Source: Cloacibacillus sp. (GTDB lineage: Bacteria; Synergistota; Synergistia; Synergistales; Synergistaceae). From it: DNA of 56,277 bases. The stretch spans positions 1-56,277 of the forward strand of contig NZ_JAJBUX010000075.1 in the NCBI RefSeq assembly GCF_020860125.1. The letters are read 5' to 3'. Under the pieces are notes generated by a model. It made no database searches and had not been told where the DNA came from. It was given only the letters and a program-made list of their open reading frames with translations. Each line of letters starts with the position of its first letter. Position 1 is the first letter of the stretch. Shown piece after piece: positions 1 through 8,102 of the stretch. A program made the translations under genes and the position numbers.

Positions 1-1
1 T

Positions 2-61
2 GGCGGCGGAGACCTGCGGGATATCGTAATGGAGAAGTGGGGTAATCATATGGACTTGTAA
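2..61 (+). CDS. C-terminal end of an unidentified protein (partial at window start)
   Basis: An open frame enters from the left edge and ends at TAA 59-61, giving a tail that ends ...MEKWGNHMDL. Only 19 residues are visible, too few to name a family. The clean reading frame up to the edge, and the structured non-coding DNA starting right after the stop, suggest this is the true end of an upstream + strand gene. It could also be a chance open frame. Confidence 0.45.
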   Translation, partial: GGGDLRDIVMEKWGNHMDL

Positions 62-105
62 ATCGGCGTTTATCAAAATCGACGCGAATAAGCACCGTAT
101 GCGTC

Positions 106-172
106 ATAAGTCGGTCTCTGAGTGTCCTCACCGTATGAACAATACGGCTCCGGTACTCAGAGACCGGCTTAT
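106..172. repeat. Long two-tier inverted repeat (hairpin)
   Basis: The arms 106-123 and 155-172 match at 17 of 18 positions as an inverted repeat. A second perfect 6-bp stem (131-136 with 142-147) sits inside the loop. It follows the stop of the upstream partial gene, so it may act as its terminator. The flanking T-run is weak, however, and the stem is longer than most terminators. A repeat-family member is the alternative. Confidence 0.6.
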
Positions 173-283
173 TTAGCCTACGGCACTTCTTCGCGCCGAT
201 TTTCCTGTTATCATGTAAAATTCACAAAACCTATTTACATTTTTTATAGAAAAGAGATAAATAGCTATTTATCTTCGATGGGG

Positions 284-537
284 TCGATGATAAATTACGG
301 TTTAACCTCTAGCCCTGATAGCCTCCCTCTCTGAGGGAGGTGTCGGCCGCCTGTTTTTGGCGGCTGACGGAAGGAGTGTTGCTCTGTATGGCGCGGGAAC
401 CGCGCCATACAGAGCCCGCGGCAAAAGCCGCGGAAGAACATAAGGTCAACTCTCCCTCACCCCGCTTCGCGGGGAGCTCCCTCAAAGAGGGCGCCTTTAA
501 GGGCAAAGCCAAAAGCTAAACCGCTGTTTATCATCGA
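284..537. repeat. Composite inverted-repeat element with about five internal hairpins
   Basis: Outer arms 284-304 and 517-537 are inverted copies matching at 18 of 21 positions. Inside lie, in order: a CCTCCCTC..GAGGGAGG stem (about 318-332), a GCCGCC..GGCGGC stem (about 347-363), a perfect 15-bp stem with a GAA loop (382-396 with 400-414), a CCGCGGC/GCCGCGG stem with a four-A loop (416-422 with 427-433), a CCCCGC..GCGGGG stem and a CTCCCTC..GAGGG stem. The outer inner-stems are themselves inverted relative to each other. No open frame is credible. It resembles a MITE-like or small interspersed repeat; the family is not identified. Confidence 0.6.
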
Positions 538-581
538 TAGGGTAAAAGCTAAATCGTGATTTATCTTTTTCCTAACCTGAT

Positions 582-1109
582 TTACGGTGCGGTTGTCACT
601 TCGTCAAGGCAGTCGAGACAGAGAAGTTTACCTTCGCAGACGCGGAGCCAGGGTTCGGCGGTCGGTTCGCCGCAGCGGGCGCAGCGGCGCGACTGGTAGA
701 TTTTTGCCTCGCGCGGCAGGGCGAAGCGCGCCTCCTCGATCTTGAATATCTCTTCCGTGGGGGCTTCGCGCATGAATTTTCGTTTTTCCTCTTTGGAGGC
801 GAATTCTTTTTCTTTCAGCACGATACGGAAGGAATCGCCGCTTTTTCTATTGAAGAAGGTAAAGGCCTGTTTGCCGCGCAGCCGCAGGATGAGGTTGCCC
901 TTGCCGGCAGTACAGCCAAGCAGCGCCTGTACCGCGTCTATCCCGCAGGCGTCGTTCTCCGCGACGCAGACGATTTCTTCGTCGGGCGACGGCTCCGTGA
1001 GCGCGAACTGTTCCATCGCGCAGAGCGCCGCGCGGAAGCCGATGAGCAGGCCGCCGCAGCTGTGGCCGTGAAAATCGACGCATTTTTTATATAGAAGTTC
1101 TTTATCCAT
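582..1109 (-). CDS. FmdE-like domain protein with C-terminal zinc-ribbon-like motif
   Basis: The 175-residue protein has an N-terminal FmdE-type domain: an FHGHSCGG motif near residue 13, ENDACGIDAVQ in the middle, and a C-terminal CARCGEP...CLDC cysteine pair set that probably binds zinc. FmdE domains were named from formylmethanofuran dehydrogenase subunit E, but in bacteria they occur as stand-alone proteins, often near molybdenum or tungsten enzymes. The substrate here is unknown. The start at 1109 is chosen because GGAGG lies eight bases upstream; an in-frame ATG at 1124 would place that GGAGG inside the coding region. It is transcribed divergently from the malic enzyme gene. No molybdenum enzyme is adjacent, so the role is not inferable from context. 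Confidence 0.85.
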   Translation of the reverse strand: MDKELLYKKCVDFHGHSCGGLLIGFRAALCAMEQFALTEPSPDEEIVCVAENDACGIDAVQALLGCTAGKGNLILRLRGKQAFTFFNRKSGDSFRIVLKEKEFASKEEKRKFMREAPTEEIFKIEEARFALPREAKIYQSRRCARCGEPTAEPWLRVCEGKLLCLDCLDEVTTAP

Positions 1110-1141
1110 CTGTCTGGCCTCCATTGTATTTGCAACTTAAT

Positions 1142-1152
1142 TTCCCTGGGAA
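1142..1152. promoter_or_regulatory. Palindrome TTCCCTGGGAA in divergent promoter region
   Basis: A perfect 11-base palindrome lies between the divergent FmdE-like and malic enzyme genes. It is flanked by two near-identical ATTTGCAA..AACTT stretches (about 1126-1138 and 1183-1196). It may be an operator for one or both genes. No known regulator is assigned. Confidence 0.3.
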
Positions 1153-1245
1153 TTATTATATCGAATAAAGATAAAAAAGATAATTTGCAATTCAACTTAT
1201 ATGGAGTTAAACTTTTTTAATCGGATTTGTGCGGAGGTATGGAAT

Positions 1246-2430
1246 ATGAAAAAAGAAGACGTATTTGCAAAATCGCTTGATATGCACAGGGAGCTGGGGG
1301 GCAAACTGGATATCGAGTGCAGAAAGAAGATAGAGAGTATGGCGGACCTCTCCCTCGTATATACGCCGGGGGTGGCGGAGCCATGCCGCGCTATTGAGCG
1401 CGATCCGGAGGAGCTCTGGAATGTAACGATAAAGAATAATCTGGTGGCCGTCATCACGGACGGCTCGGCGGTGCTGGGGCTCGGAGATATCGGCCCCGCA
1501 GCCTCGATGCCGGTGATGGAGGGCAAGAGCTGTCTCTTCAAGCGTTTCGCGGGGATAGATTCGATCCCGCTTGCGGTGTCGACGAAGGATGTCGACGAAT
1601 TCGTCAGCGTGGTGTCGAAGATCGCCGTTTCATTCGGCGGCATCAACCTTGAGGATATTTCCGCACCGCGCTGCTTCGAGATCGAGCGCCATCTCCAGGA
1701 GAGGCTGGATATTCCCGTCTTTCACGACGACCAGCACGGCACGGCGGTGATCGCGCTCGCCGCCTATAAGAACGCCCTGCGCCTGACGGGACGCGGCATT
1801 GAGGACGCGGTGCTCGTCATTAACGGCGCGGGAGCGGCGGGCAGTTCGATCGCGCGTTATTTTCTCGCCGCGGGTGTAAAGAATATCATTATGTGCGATG
1901 TGGGCGGCGCGCTCTGCGAGGGATATACGGAGGGGCTGAATCCGGCGCAGATCGAGCTTTCCAGGATAACGAATCCCGAAAAGCGGCGCGGCAGCCTCGC
2001 CGAGGTGATAAGAGGAGCAGACGCCTTTCTCGGAGTTTCGCGCCCCGGTCTGCTCACCGGCGAGATGGTGCGCGGCATGGCCACGAACCCCGTCGTTTTT
2101 GCGATGGCGAACCCGACGCCGGAGATTTTTCCCGACGAGGCGCTTGCCGCCGGCGCGGCGGTGGTCGCTACGGGGCGAAGCGATTTCCCAAATCAGGTGA
2201 ACAACTGTCTCGGTTTTCCGGGGATTTTCCGCGGCGCGCTTGATGTGCGCGCAAGGTGTATAAATGAAGAGATGAAGCTCGCCGCCTCGGAGGCGCTTGC
2301 CTCGCTGGTATCGGAGTCGGAGCTTTCCAGGGAGTATATTATTCCCTCCGCTCTCGACCCGCGCGTGGTGCCGGCGGTGGCTGCGGCGGTGGCCGCGGCC
2401 GCGCGCCGCACCGGCGTATCCAGGATATAG
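1246..2430 (+). CDS. Malic enzyme (malate dehydrogenase, oxaloacetate-decarboxylating)
   Basis: The 394-residue protein matches the short bacterial malic enzymes, which convert malate to pyruvate and CO2 with NAD(P)+ reduction. Visible motifs are YTPGVAEPC near the N-terminus (catalytic Tyr region), LGDIGP, the lysine-bearing MEGKSCLFK, HDDQHGTA for metal and substrate binding, a nucleotide-binding VINGAGAAG, and FAMANPTPE. NAD or NADP preference cannot be read from the sequence. The start at 1246 follows GCGGAGG with good spacing; an upstream in-frame ATG at 1201 lacks a site. lysA follows 11 bases downstream, so the two are probably cotranscribed. The link would be through pyruvate and aspartate-family carbon flow, which is inference. 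Confidence 0.95.
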   Translation: MKKEDVFAKSLDMHRELGGKLDIECRKKIESMADLSLVYTPGVAEPCRAIERDPEELWNVTIKNNLVAVITDGSAVLGLGDIGPAASMPVMEGKSCLFKRFAGIDSIPLAVSTKDVDEFVSVVSKIAVSFGGINLEDISAPRCFEIERHLQERLDIPVFHDDQHGTAVIALAAYKNALRLTGRGIEDAVLVINGAGAAGSSIARYFLAAGVKNIIMCDVGGALCEGYTEGLNPAQIELSRITNPEKRRGSLAEVIRGADAFLGVSRPGLLTGEMVRGMATNPVVFAMANPTPEIFPDEALAAGAAVVATGRSDFPNQVNNCLGFPGIFRGALDVRARCINEEMKLAASEALASLVSESELSREYIIPSALDPRVVPAVAAAVAAAARRTGVSRI

Positions 2431-2441
2431 GAGGAAGGCTG

Positions 2442-3665
2442 ATGTTTCTGAAAAACGAAGAGGCCTTTGAGATAGTCCGGGAGTTTGGTTCTCCGGTCTA
2501 TGTCTACAGCGAGGATATATTGAGGCAGAGGTGCCGAGAACTGCTTGACGCCTTTGACGGGCGGCTTTCGCCGAGTTTTTCCGTTAAGGCGAATTCCAAC
2601 CTCTCTCTGCTCCGCATCATCCGTGAAGAGGGGATCGGGGTGGACGCGATGTCCCACGGCGAGATTTTTCTTCTTGAGCACGCCGGTTTCAGCGGCGATG
2701 AGATTTTTTATATCGGCAACAATGTCTCCGCCGACGAACTGCGTTACTGCATAGACAGGGGGATACTCGTCAGCGCCGATTCGCTCTCCCAGCTGGAGAG
2801 CCTTGGGCGGATAAACCGCGGCGGGCGCGTCGCCCTCCGTTTCAATCCCGGCGTCGGCGCGGGGCACTGTGAGAAGGTGGTGACGGCAGGCCACAAGACG
2901 AAGTTCGGCATCGATCCCCGGTTCTGCGCGCAGGCCAAGGAGCTGCTGGCGAAGTATGATATGAAGCTCGTCGGCATAAACCAGCACATCGGCTCTCTCT
3001 TCCTGGAGCTGGAGCCCTATGTCGAGGCGGCGAAAAATCTGCTGGCGATGGTGCTGGAGAATTTTCCCGGCCTTGATTTTATTGATTTCGGCGGCGGTTT
3101 CGGCGTTCCCTACCGCCCGGATGAGAAGCGGCTGGATTTCGCCGCTCTGCGCGGACAGCTTTTCCCAGTTCTTGATTCGTTTGTCGAGAGTTATGACAAT
3201 AAGTATGTCCATTTTAAATGCGAGCCCGGACGTTATCTGGTCGCCGAATGCGGCCTGCTTCTCGGCACGGTCCATGCCGTGAAGGAGAATTACGGCGAGA
3301 CTTATGTCGGGACCGATATCGGTTTCAACGTCCTGATGCGCCCCGTCCTTTATGATTCATATCATGAGGTCAATCTGCTGAAAGGCGGCGGCGAACATGA
3401 CGGCGGGGCGGAGAGAGAGGCTTCACCGGTGACGGTGGTCGGCAATATCTGCGAAAGCGGGGACATTCTCGGGGCTGAGCGCCGGTTGGACGGCGTGCGC
3501 GAGAATGACTTGATCGCGGTGGAGAACGCGGGAGCCTACGGTTATTCGATGGCCTCGAATTATAACTGCCGTCTGCGTCCGGCCGAGGTGCTCAAGACGT
3601 CGCAGGGTGAGATAAAACTTATCCGTGCCGCGGATACGCTTGAGAGTCTGATCGAGAATTTTTAG
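2442..3665 (+). CDS. lysA: Diaminopimelate decarboxylase
   Basis: This PLP enzyme decarboxylates meso-diaminopimelate to L-lysine, the last step of lysine synthesis. The 407-residue length is typical of the fold-III decarboxylases. Lys49 in SVKANSN is the expected PLP lysine. HIGS, the glycine-rich FGGGFG phosphate-binding loop, PGRY and the family signature CESGD (near residue 337) are all present. A GGAGGAAGG site precedes ATG 2442. It lies 11 bases after the malic enzyme gene and is followed by a strong terminator at 3686-3713. No other lysine-pathway gene is in the window. Meso-DAP is also the wall amino acid predicted from MurE. Confidence 0.95.
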   Translation: MFLKNEEAFEIVREFGSPVYVYSEDILRQRCRELLDAFDGRLSPSFSVKANSNLSLLRIIREEGIGVDAMSHGEIFLLEHAGFSGDEIFYIGNNVSADELRYCIDRGILVSADSLSQLESLGRINRGGRVALRFNPGVGAGHCEKVVTAGHKTKFGIDPRFCAQAKELLAKYDMKLVGINQHIGSLFLELEPYVEAAKNLLAMVLENFPGLDFIDFGGGFGVPYRPDEKRLDFAALRGQLFPVLDSFVESYDNKYVHFKCEPGRYLVAECGLLLGTVHAVKENYGETYVGTDIGFNVLMRPVLYDSYHEVNLLKGGGEHDGGAEREASPVTVVGNICESGDILGAERRLDGVRENDLIAVENAGAYGYSMASNYNCRLRPAEVLKTSQGEIKLIRAADTLESLIENF

Positions 3666-3685
3666 AGAGAATAGTGATGGGAGGG

Positions 3686-3713
3686 GACGGATTAGAAAAA
3701 ATCCGTCTTTTTT
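3686..3713 (+). terminator. Intrinsic terminator after lysA
   Basis: A perfect 8-bp stem GACGGATT/AATCCGTC (3686-3693 with 3700-3707) has an A-rich loop and is followed by six T. It starts about 20 bases after the lysA stop. Confidence 0.9.
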
Positions 3714-3742
3714 CTATGAGGCGCAACCGTTGATTTTTATTG

Positions 3743-3751
3743 TGGTAAAAT
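3743..3751 (+). promoter_or_regulatory. Candidate extended -10 promoter for the Hpt gene
   Basis: TGGTAAAAT fits the extended -10 pattern TG-n-TATAAT. It sits between the lysA terminator and the Hpt gene, which starts at 3824. No good -35 box is seen at the usual distance. Confidence 0.4.
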
Positions 3752-3823
3752 AAATTCGTTATCGTTGAGCCGTTGTTGGAATGCAGTTATCTTTGATTCA
3801 TAAACTTGGAAGGACTGAATCAT

Positions 3824-4351
3824 TTGAATAAAGAGTTGTTGGTCTCTGCCGGAATAGATTATGACGGAGGTGTCCGGCGTTTTATGGGAAACGCCCCTCT
3901 ATTTGAAAAGATGCTTTGCAAATTCCTCACGGATCAATCCTTCGCGGAGGCACGGAAGAGTTTTGAAAGCTGCGAATGGCAGTCTTTTATGCGGAATGTG
4001 CACACTCTAAAGGGACTCAGCGGAAATCTCAGTATAAATGTCATTTACCATACGGCCTCACAAATAGTTTCATTGCTGCGCGCTGATGACCTCACGGATC
4101 AATCCTTCGCGGAGGCACGGAAGAGTTTTGAAAGCTGCGAATGGCAGTCTTTTATGCGGAATGTGCACACTCTAAAGGGACTCAGCGGAAATCTCAGTAT
4201 AAATGTCATTTACCATACGGCCTCACAAATAGTTTCATTGCTGCGCGCTGATGACCTAGAAGGGGCAAAGGCGCTGTTTCCCTCGCTGGAGGAAGAATAC
4301 GGCGCCGTCTCTAAGGCTATAGGGCTGGCCGCAGAGGCAGACCAGCGATGA
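3824..4351 (+). CDS. Hpt (histidine phosphotransfer) protein with exact internal tandem duplication
   Basis: The 175-residue protein is an Hpt four-helix phosphotransfer domain whose core is present twice. The phosphorylatable-histidine motif VHTLKGLSGNL occurs at about residue 60 and again at about 115. Copies 3925-4089 and 4090-4254 are identical at every base (165 bp, 55 codons), so the frame is kept. Without the repeat the protein would be about 120 residues, the usual Hpt size. TTG 3824 is preferred because GGAAGGA lies nine bases upstream; TTG 3806 is an alternative. The stop overlaps the start of the next gene (ATGA, 4348-4351), so it is probably translated with the REC-EAL protein. 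No histidine kinase is nearby, so the phosphate source is unknown. Confidence 0.85.
   Translation: MNKELLVSAGIDYDGGVRRFMGNAPLFEKMLCKFLTDQSFAEARKSFESCEWQSFMRNVHTLKGLSGNLSINVIYHTASQIVSLLRADDLTDQSFAEARKSFESCEWQSFMRNVHTLKGLSGNLSINVIYHTASQIVSLLRADDLEGAKALFPSLEEEYGAVSKAIGLAAEADQR
3925..4254 (+). repeat. Perfect 2 x 165-bp tandem repeat inside the Hpt gene
   Basis: Copy 1 is 3925-4089 and copy 2 is 4090-4254, with no mismatch by eye. Three more bases of the unit (CCT) repeat at 4255-4257, which is the short homology expected at a slippage or recombination junction. Perfect identity implies a very recent duplication or an assembly artefact. Confidence 0.95.
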
Positions 4352-6882
4352 CGGCTGAAAAAGGCGTTCTCATCGTTGACGATCTTGAGTTAAACAGGAT
4401 ATTGCTGGCGGAGATATTCAAGGGCAGTTACAGGGTATTTGAAGCCGGCAACGGTATCGAAGCCCTTGAACTGCTGCGGCGGGAGACGCCGCGGATAGAC
4501 ATGGTGCTCCTGGATATCGTGATGCTGGTAATGGATGGTTTTGAGACTCTCGCCGAGATGCGGGAGGATGCCGGGCTGTCCGGTATTCCGGTGGTGGTCA
4601 TCACGGCGGGGGACGACCCCGACGACGAGATAAAGGCGCTGAACCTTGGGGCCACGGACTTTATCACCAAACCCTTCGATCCGCGCGTCGTCATGAGCCG
4701 TGTGCGCAACATAATCGAACGGCGCAAGATAGACGAGATAAAACTTGAAAATAAGATGCTGCGCAGACAGACGCTCGCGCAGGTCCAGCTTCAGGCGATC
4801 CTGGACAACATGATCGGCGGCGTCGCGCTTATTGAGTTTTCGGAACAGCCGCACGCGATCTATATGAGTCCGGGGTTCTATAGTCTGACAGGCTGTTCAA
4901 AAGAGGTATTCGAGGCTCACAAGGATGATTTCTTTTTCCGGGTCCACCCGGACGACCGTCCGAAGCTTGAGGCGGAGATCAAGGCTGGGATGGACAGGAA
5001 GGCCCCCATCAGCTGTGAATTCCGCGTGATCAGAGTGGATGGCAGGCCCTGCTGGGCTCATGTTCAGGGGATTAAGATATCATATCCCGACAGCCCTCAC
5101 CCGGTCATGATAATGATATTCACCGATATTACGAATGAGAAAGAGAACGAGCGGCAGCTTATGGAGGCCAACGCCGAACTGCGTTATATGGCCTATCATG
5201 ACTCGCTGACCACGATATTCAACCGAGAAGCCTTCTCAGATATGACCAGCGCGATGCTGCGGAATAACCCCGACAAGGAGTTTGTGCTCATATGCTGGAA
5301 TGTGGAACGGTTTAAGTTTATAAACGAGCTCTTCGGAAAAGATACCGGGGATCTTATTCTTAAGGATGTCGCGGCGCTTTTGAAAAGAGAGATTGCCCAT
5401 ATCGGAACGTATGGAAGGCTGGAGGCCGACCATTTTGCCGTCTGTTTCCCTAAAAATGATATCGATATTGACGCTCTGATAAGAAGGATAAAACCCTGTG
5501 AAGACTTCCAGCGGAACCATTATGAAATAGTCATCCATGTGGGGATATACGAGATAGAGGACCCGACGGTGCCGGTAGACCAGATGTGCGACCGCGCGAA
5601 CCTTGCCCTCCAGTCCGTTAAGGGCAATTATCTGCGGCGCTGCGCCTATTACACCGACGATCTGCGTTTCCCGCTGCTGCGCGAACAGGAGGTAGTGCGG
5701 GAGATGAGCCAGGCTCTTGAGGAGGGGCAGTTCGTCCCCTGGCTTCAGCCGCAGTACAACCATGCCACTGGGCGTATCTCCGGCGCGGAGGCGCTGGCGC
5801 GCTGGGAACATCCAGTACGCGGACTGATCCCCACCGGCGGCTTCATTCCTATTTTTGAGAAAAACGGTTTTATTTCAAAGCTCGACGAGAATATCTGGGA
5901 GCAGGTCTGCCGTCTTCTGCGGCGGTGGCTTGACGAGGGACGTCCGATGGTTCCAGTATCGGTCAATATCTCGCGGGTAGATATCTATAACCCCAAACTT
6001 GAATCCATTCTCACCGGCCTTGTCAAGAAATATGACATCCCTATCTCGCTCTTCCGTCTGGAGATCACTGAATCAGCCTGCGTAGAGAATCCCGCTCAGC
6101 TTATCAAGGTCATCAGCTCCCTGCGTGAGAGAGGCTTTTTCATAGAGATGGACGATTTTGGCAGCGGCTACTCTTCGCTCAATTCTTTGAAGGATATGCC
6201 GATAGATCTTGTAAAGCTGGATTTGAAGTTTCTGCTTGGCGACGATGAGTACCAGCGGGGAGGAAATATTCTCGCCTCTGTCGTGCGCATGACGAAGTGG
6301 CTCAGCCTACCCGTAATCGCCGAGGGAGTGGAGACGGCGGCGCAGGCTGATTTCTTAAAAAGTATCGGCTGTAACCTGGTTCAGGGCTATCTCTACGCGC
6401 GTCCGATGCCGGTCGGAGACTTTGAGGCGCTGATGGCCTCATCCTCTTTTGACACGGAGGAGCTTGTAAGAAAATCGGAAAATATAATTGACGTTAACGA
6501 GTTCTGGCGCCCAGATTCGCGGAGTTCTTTTGTTTTTAACGCGCTGCTCGGTCCGGCGCTGGTATTTGAATATAACGATGGAAGTATCGACATGCTGCGG
6601 GCAAACGACGGGTTCTTTTCCCTGCTCGGCCTTGACGGCGACCACGCTCCATTCCATAAGCTGTCCCTCATCGACCAAATTTGTGACGGCGACAGAGAAC
6701 GGTTCATCTCCATGATCGAAGCGATGTCTGAAAGCGGGGAAGAGCGGGCCGCCAGTCTCTGCTGGAGGAACGGCAGCGGGGAAGAGCTGCGGCGCATAAA
6801 GGTGCGGGCGCGTATGCTGGCCGAAAGCGACGGCCGCAAGATAATCTTCGCCTCCCTGGAAGATATCACCGATTTTTGCTGA
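4348..6882 (+). CDS. Response regulator REC-PAS-degenerate GGDEF-EAL-PAS protein (likely c-di-GMP phosphodiesterase)
   Basis: The 844 residues run: REC receiver (about 5-125, acidic pair D11-D12, acceptor D56, KPF near 109); PAS (about 145-265); GGDEF fold (about 280-430) in which the signature is replaced by RLEAD near residue 357; EAL (about 450-700) with EAL at 481-483 and conserved VNISR, EITES, MDDFGSGYSS, VKLD and IAEGVET; and a C-terminal PAS-like region to 844. The cyclase domain is predicted inactive, so the likely activity is c-di-GMP hydrolysis controlled by phosphorylation and PAS sensing. It has no membrane segment. Its ATG overlaps the Hpt stop. The neighbouring dual-His Hpt is a natural phosphodonor for this REC, which is inference. 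Confidence 0.9.
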   Translation: MTAEKGVLIVDDLELNRILLAEIFKGSYRVFEAGNGIEALELLRRETPRIDMVLLDIVMLVMDGFETLAEMREDAGLSGIPVVVITAGDDPDDEIKALNLGATDFITKPFDPRVVMSRVRNIIERRKIDEIKLENKMLRRQTLAQVQLQAILDNMIGGVALIEFSEQPHAIYMSPGFYSLTGCSKEVFEAHKDDFFFRVHPDDRPKLEAEIKAGMDRKAPISCEFRVIRVDGRPCWAHVQGIKISYPDSPHPVMIMIFTDITNEKENERQLMEANAELRYMAYHDSLTTIFNREAFSDMTSAMLRNNPDKEFVLICWNVERFKFINELFGKDTGDLILKDVAALLKREIAHIGTYGRLEADHFAVCFPKNDIDIDALIRRIKPCEDFQRNHYEIVIHVGIYEIEDPTVPVDQMCDRANLALQSVKGNYLRRCAYYTDDLRFPLLREQEVVREMSQALEEGQFVPWLQPQYNHATGRISGAEALARWEHPVRGLIPTGGFIPIFEKNGFISKLDENIWEQVCRLLRRWLDEGRPMVPVSVNISRVDIYNPKLESILTGLVKKYDIPISLFRLEITESACVENPAQLIKVISSLRERGFFIEMDDFGSGYSSLNSLKDMPIDLVKLDLKFLLGDDEYQRGGNILASVVRMTKWLSLPVIAEGVETAAQADFLKSIGCNLVQGYLYARPMPVGDFEALMASSSFDTEELVRKSENIIDVNEFWRPDSRSSFVFNALLGPALVFEYNDGSIDMLRANDGFFSLLGLDGDHAPFHKLSLIDQICDGDRERFISMIEAMSESGEERAASLCWRNGSGEELRRIKVRARMLAESDGRKIIFASLEDITDFC

Positions 6883-6895
6883 AGCTAAATGAAAT

Positions 6896-6932
6896 AAAAA
6901 CCCGCGGGGCCATTTCGCTCCGCGGGTTTTTT
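6896..6932. terminator. Bidirectional terminator between convergent genes
   Basis: The stem CCCGCGG/CCGCGGG (6901-6907 with 6920-6926) is flanked by an A-run on the left and a T-run on the right. It can therefore terminate both the + strand EAL gene and the - strand PQQ gene, which ends at 6962. Confidence 0.9.
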
Positions 6933-6961
6933 GTTGTGCCTCTAATAATAGGGGTGAATTG

Positions 6962-8065
6962 TTATCTTACCGAGCAGACGCTGCCAGCCGCCGTCGGAAC
7001 TATGAGGCGGTCCCCCGCGATCGCTGGTGTCGCCACGATGTCGCCCTCAAGCTGCAGCTGCCAGGCAGGGTTTCCCGTGTTTATATCGAGGGCGTATAGG
7101 TTGTCGCTGTTTGAGCCGATATAGACGCGGTCGCCGAGCGCCGCCGCCGAGGAGAAGACGGAGCCGCCGGTGTTGTATACCCAGGCTTTGGAGCCGTTCT
7201 GCGCGTTGAGCGCCGTCACGTTGCCGGAGATGTCGCCGAAGACCACTTTGCCGTTATGCACGAGCGGCGCGGTCTCGATCTGCGCCTTCACGTCGTAGCG
7301 CCAGATCACCGCCTGATGTTTGATGCGCGCGCAGTAGATCTTGCCGTCCTGGCTTGTAAAGTAGAGCAGGCCGTCCGCCACCGCGGGAGCCGCCGTTATC
7401 GGCCCGCCGACGATGGCGCGCCATTTTAGTTTGCCGGTCGCGGTATCGATGGCGTACATTTTGCCGTTGCGGTTGCCGATGTAGACCACGCCGTCGGCGA
7501 CGACCGGCGAGCCTGTGACGGCGGCGTCGGTCTTGAATTTCCATTTCTGCCATCCGGTTTTGATCGAGACGGCGTAGACGTATCCGTCGTTTGAGCCGAA
7601 GTAGACGGCGTCATCGGCGACGGCGGGCGAGGTCGCCACGCTGTTGGAGGTCGTGAACTTCCATATCTGTTCACCGGTATCGGCGTTAAGGCAGTAGAGA
7701 CGGCTGTCAAAGCTGCCGACATAGACCCGTCCGTTGACCACGGCGGGAGATGAGGTTACCCAGTTGTCGGTGGTGAACTTCCACGCCTGCTGTCCGGTGT
7801 TGATGTTGAGCGCGTAAACTACGCCGTCGTTTGAGCCGAAGTAGACCTTGTCCTTGTAGACGGCGGGCGAAGAGGCGATGTTCTGCCACAGCTGCGTCGT
7901 CCATTCGCGCTGACCGGCGAGGCGCGCGGACGAGACGGTCTCTGTCGGCATCGTACCGCTGCGCAGAGCGTTGTTTTTGAAGAGCGGCCAGTTCTCCGCG
8001 TGGGCGGTAGCCGCCGCGGAGATGATCGCCGCCGCGGCGATAATGACCTGTATCTGTCTTTTCAT
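6962..8065 (-). CDS. Exported PQQ-repeat beta-propeller protein (BamB-like)
   Basis: The 367-residue protein has a clear signal peptide: MKR, a hydrophobic stretch, then cleavage after TAHA at about residue 23. The rest is seven or so repeats of the PQQ/quinoprotein type, each with a VYxGSxDGxVYAL strand and a TGxxxWKF strand. BamB and similar proteins use this fold as a scaffold in the periplasm. Cofactor-dependent alcohol dehydrogenases share the fold but are much longer and carry further motifs not seen here. There is no lipobox cysteine, so a soluble periplasmic location is more likely than a lipoprotein. ATG 8065 is chosen because GGAGGT lies nine bases upstream, making an in-frame ATG at 8089 unlikely. 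Its exact partner is unknown. Confidence 0.88.
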   Translation of the reverse strand: MKRQIQVIIAAAAIISAAATAHAENWPLFKNNALRSGTMPTETVSSARLAGQREWTTQLWQNIASSPAVYKDKVYFGSNDGVVYALNINTGQQAWKFTTDNWVTSSPAVVNGRVYVGSFDSRLYCLNADTGEQIWKFTTSNSVATSPAVADDAVYFGSNDGYVYAVSIKTGWQKWKFKTDAAVTGSPVVADGVVYIGNRNGKMYAIDTATGKLKWRAIVGGPITAAPAVADGLLYFTSQDGKIYCARIKHQAVIWRYDVKAQIETAPLVHNGKVVFGDISGNVTALNAQNGSKAWVYNTGGSVFSSAAALGDRVYIGSNSDNLYALDINTGNPAWQLQLEGDIVATPAIAGDRLIVPTAAGSVCSVR

Positions 8066-8102
8066 GATTATGTTACCTCCATTAATCATTTATTTTGGCG
8101 TG

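Larger units (their letters stand above)
62..581. other. Non-coding convergent intergenic region
   Basis: About 520 bases between the end of the + strand partial gene and the end of the - strand FmdE-like gene. It holds the hairpin at 106-172 and the composite repeat at 284-537. Between them is AT-rich sequence with a GATAAATAGCTATTTATC palindrome (about 256-273). A related AAATCGTGATTTATC stretch lies at about 551-565. No gene is supported here. Confidence 0.7.

Noticed and set aside
122..334. 70-codon + strand open frame in the first intergenic region
   Set aside because: It runs through the hairpin at 106-172 and into the composite repeat, and has no ribosome-binding site.
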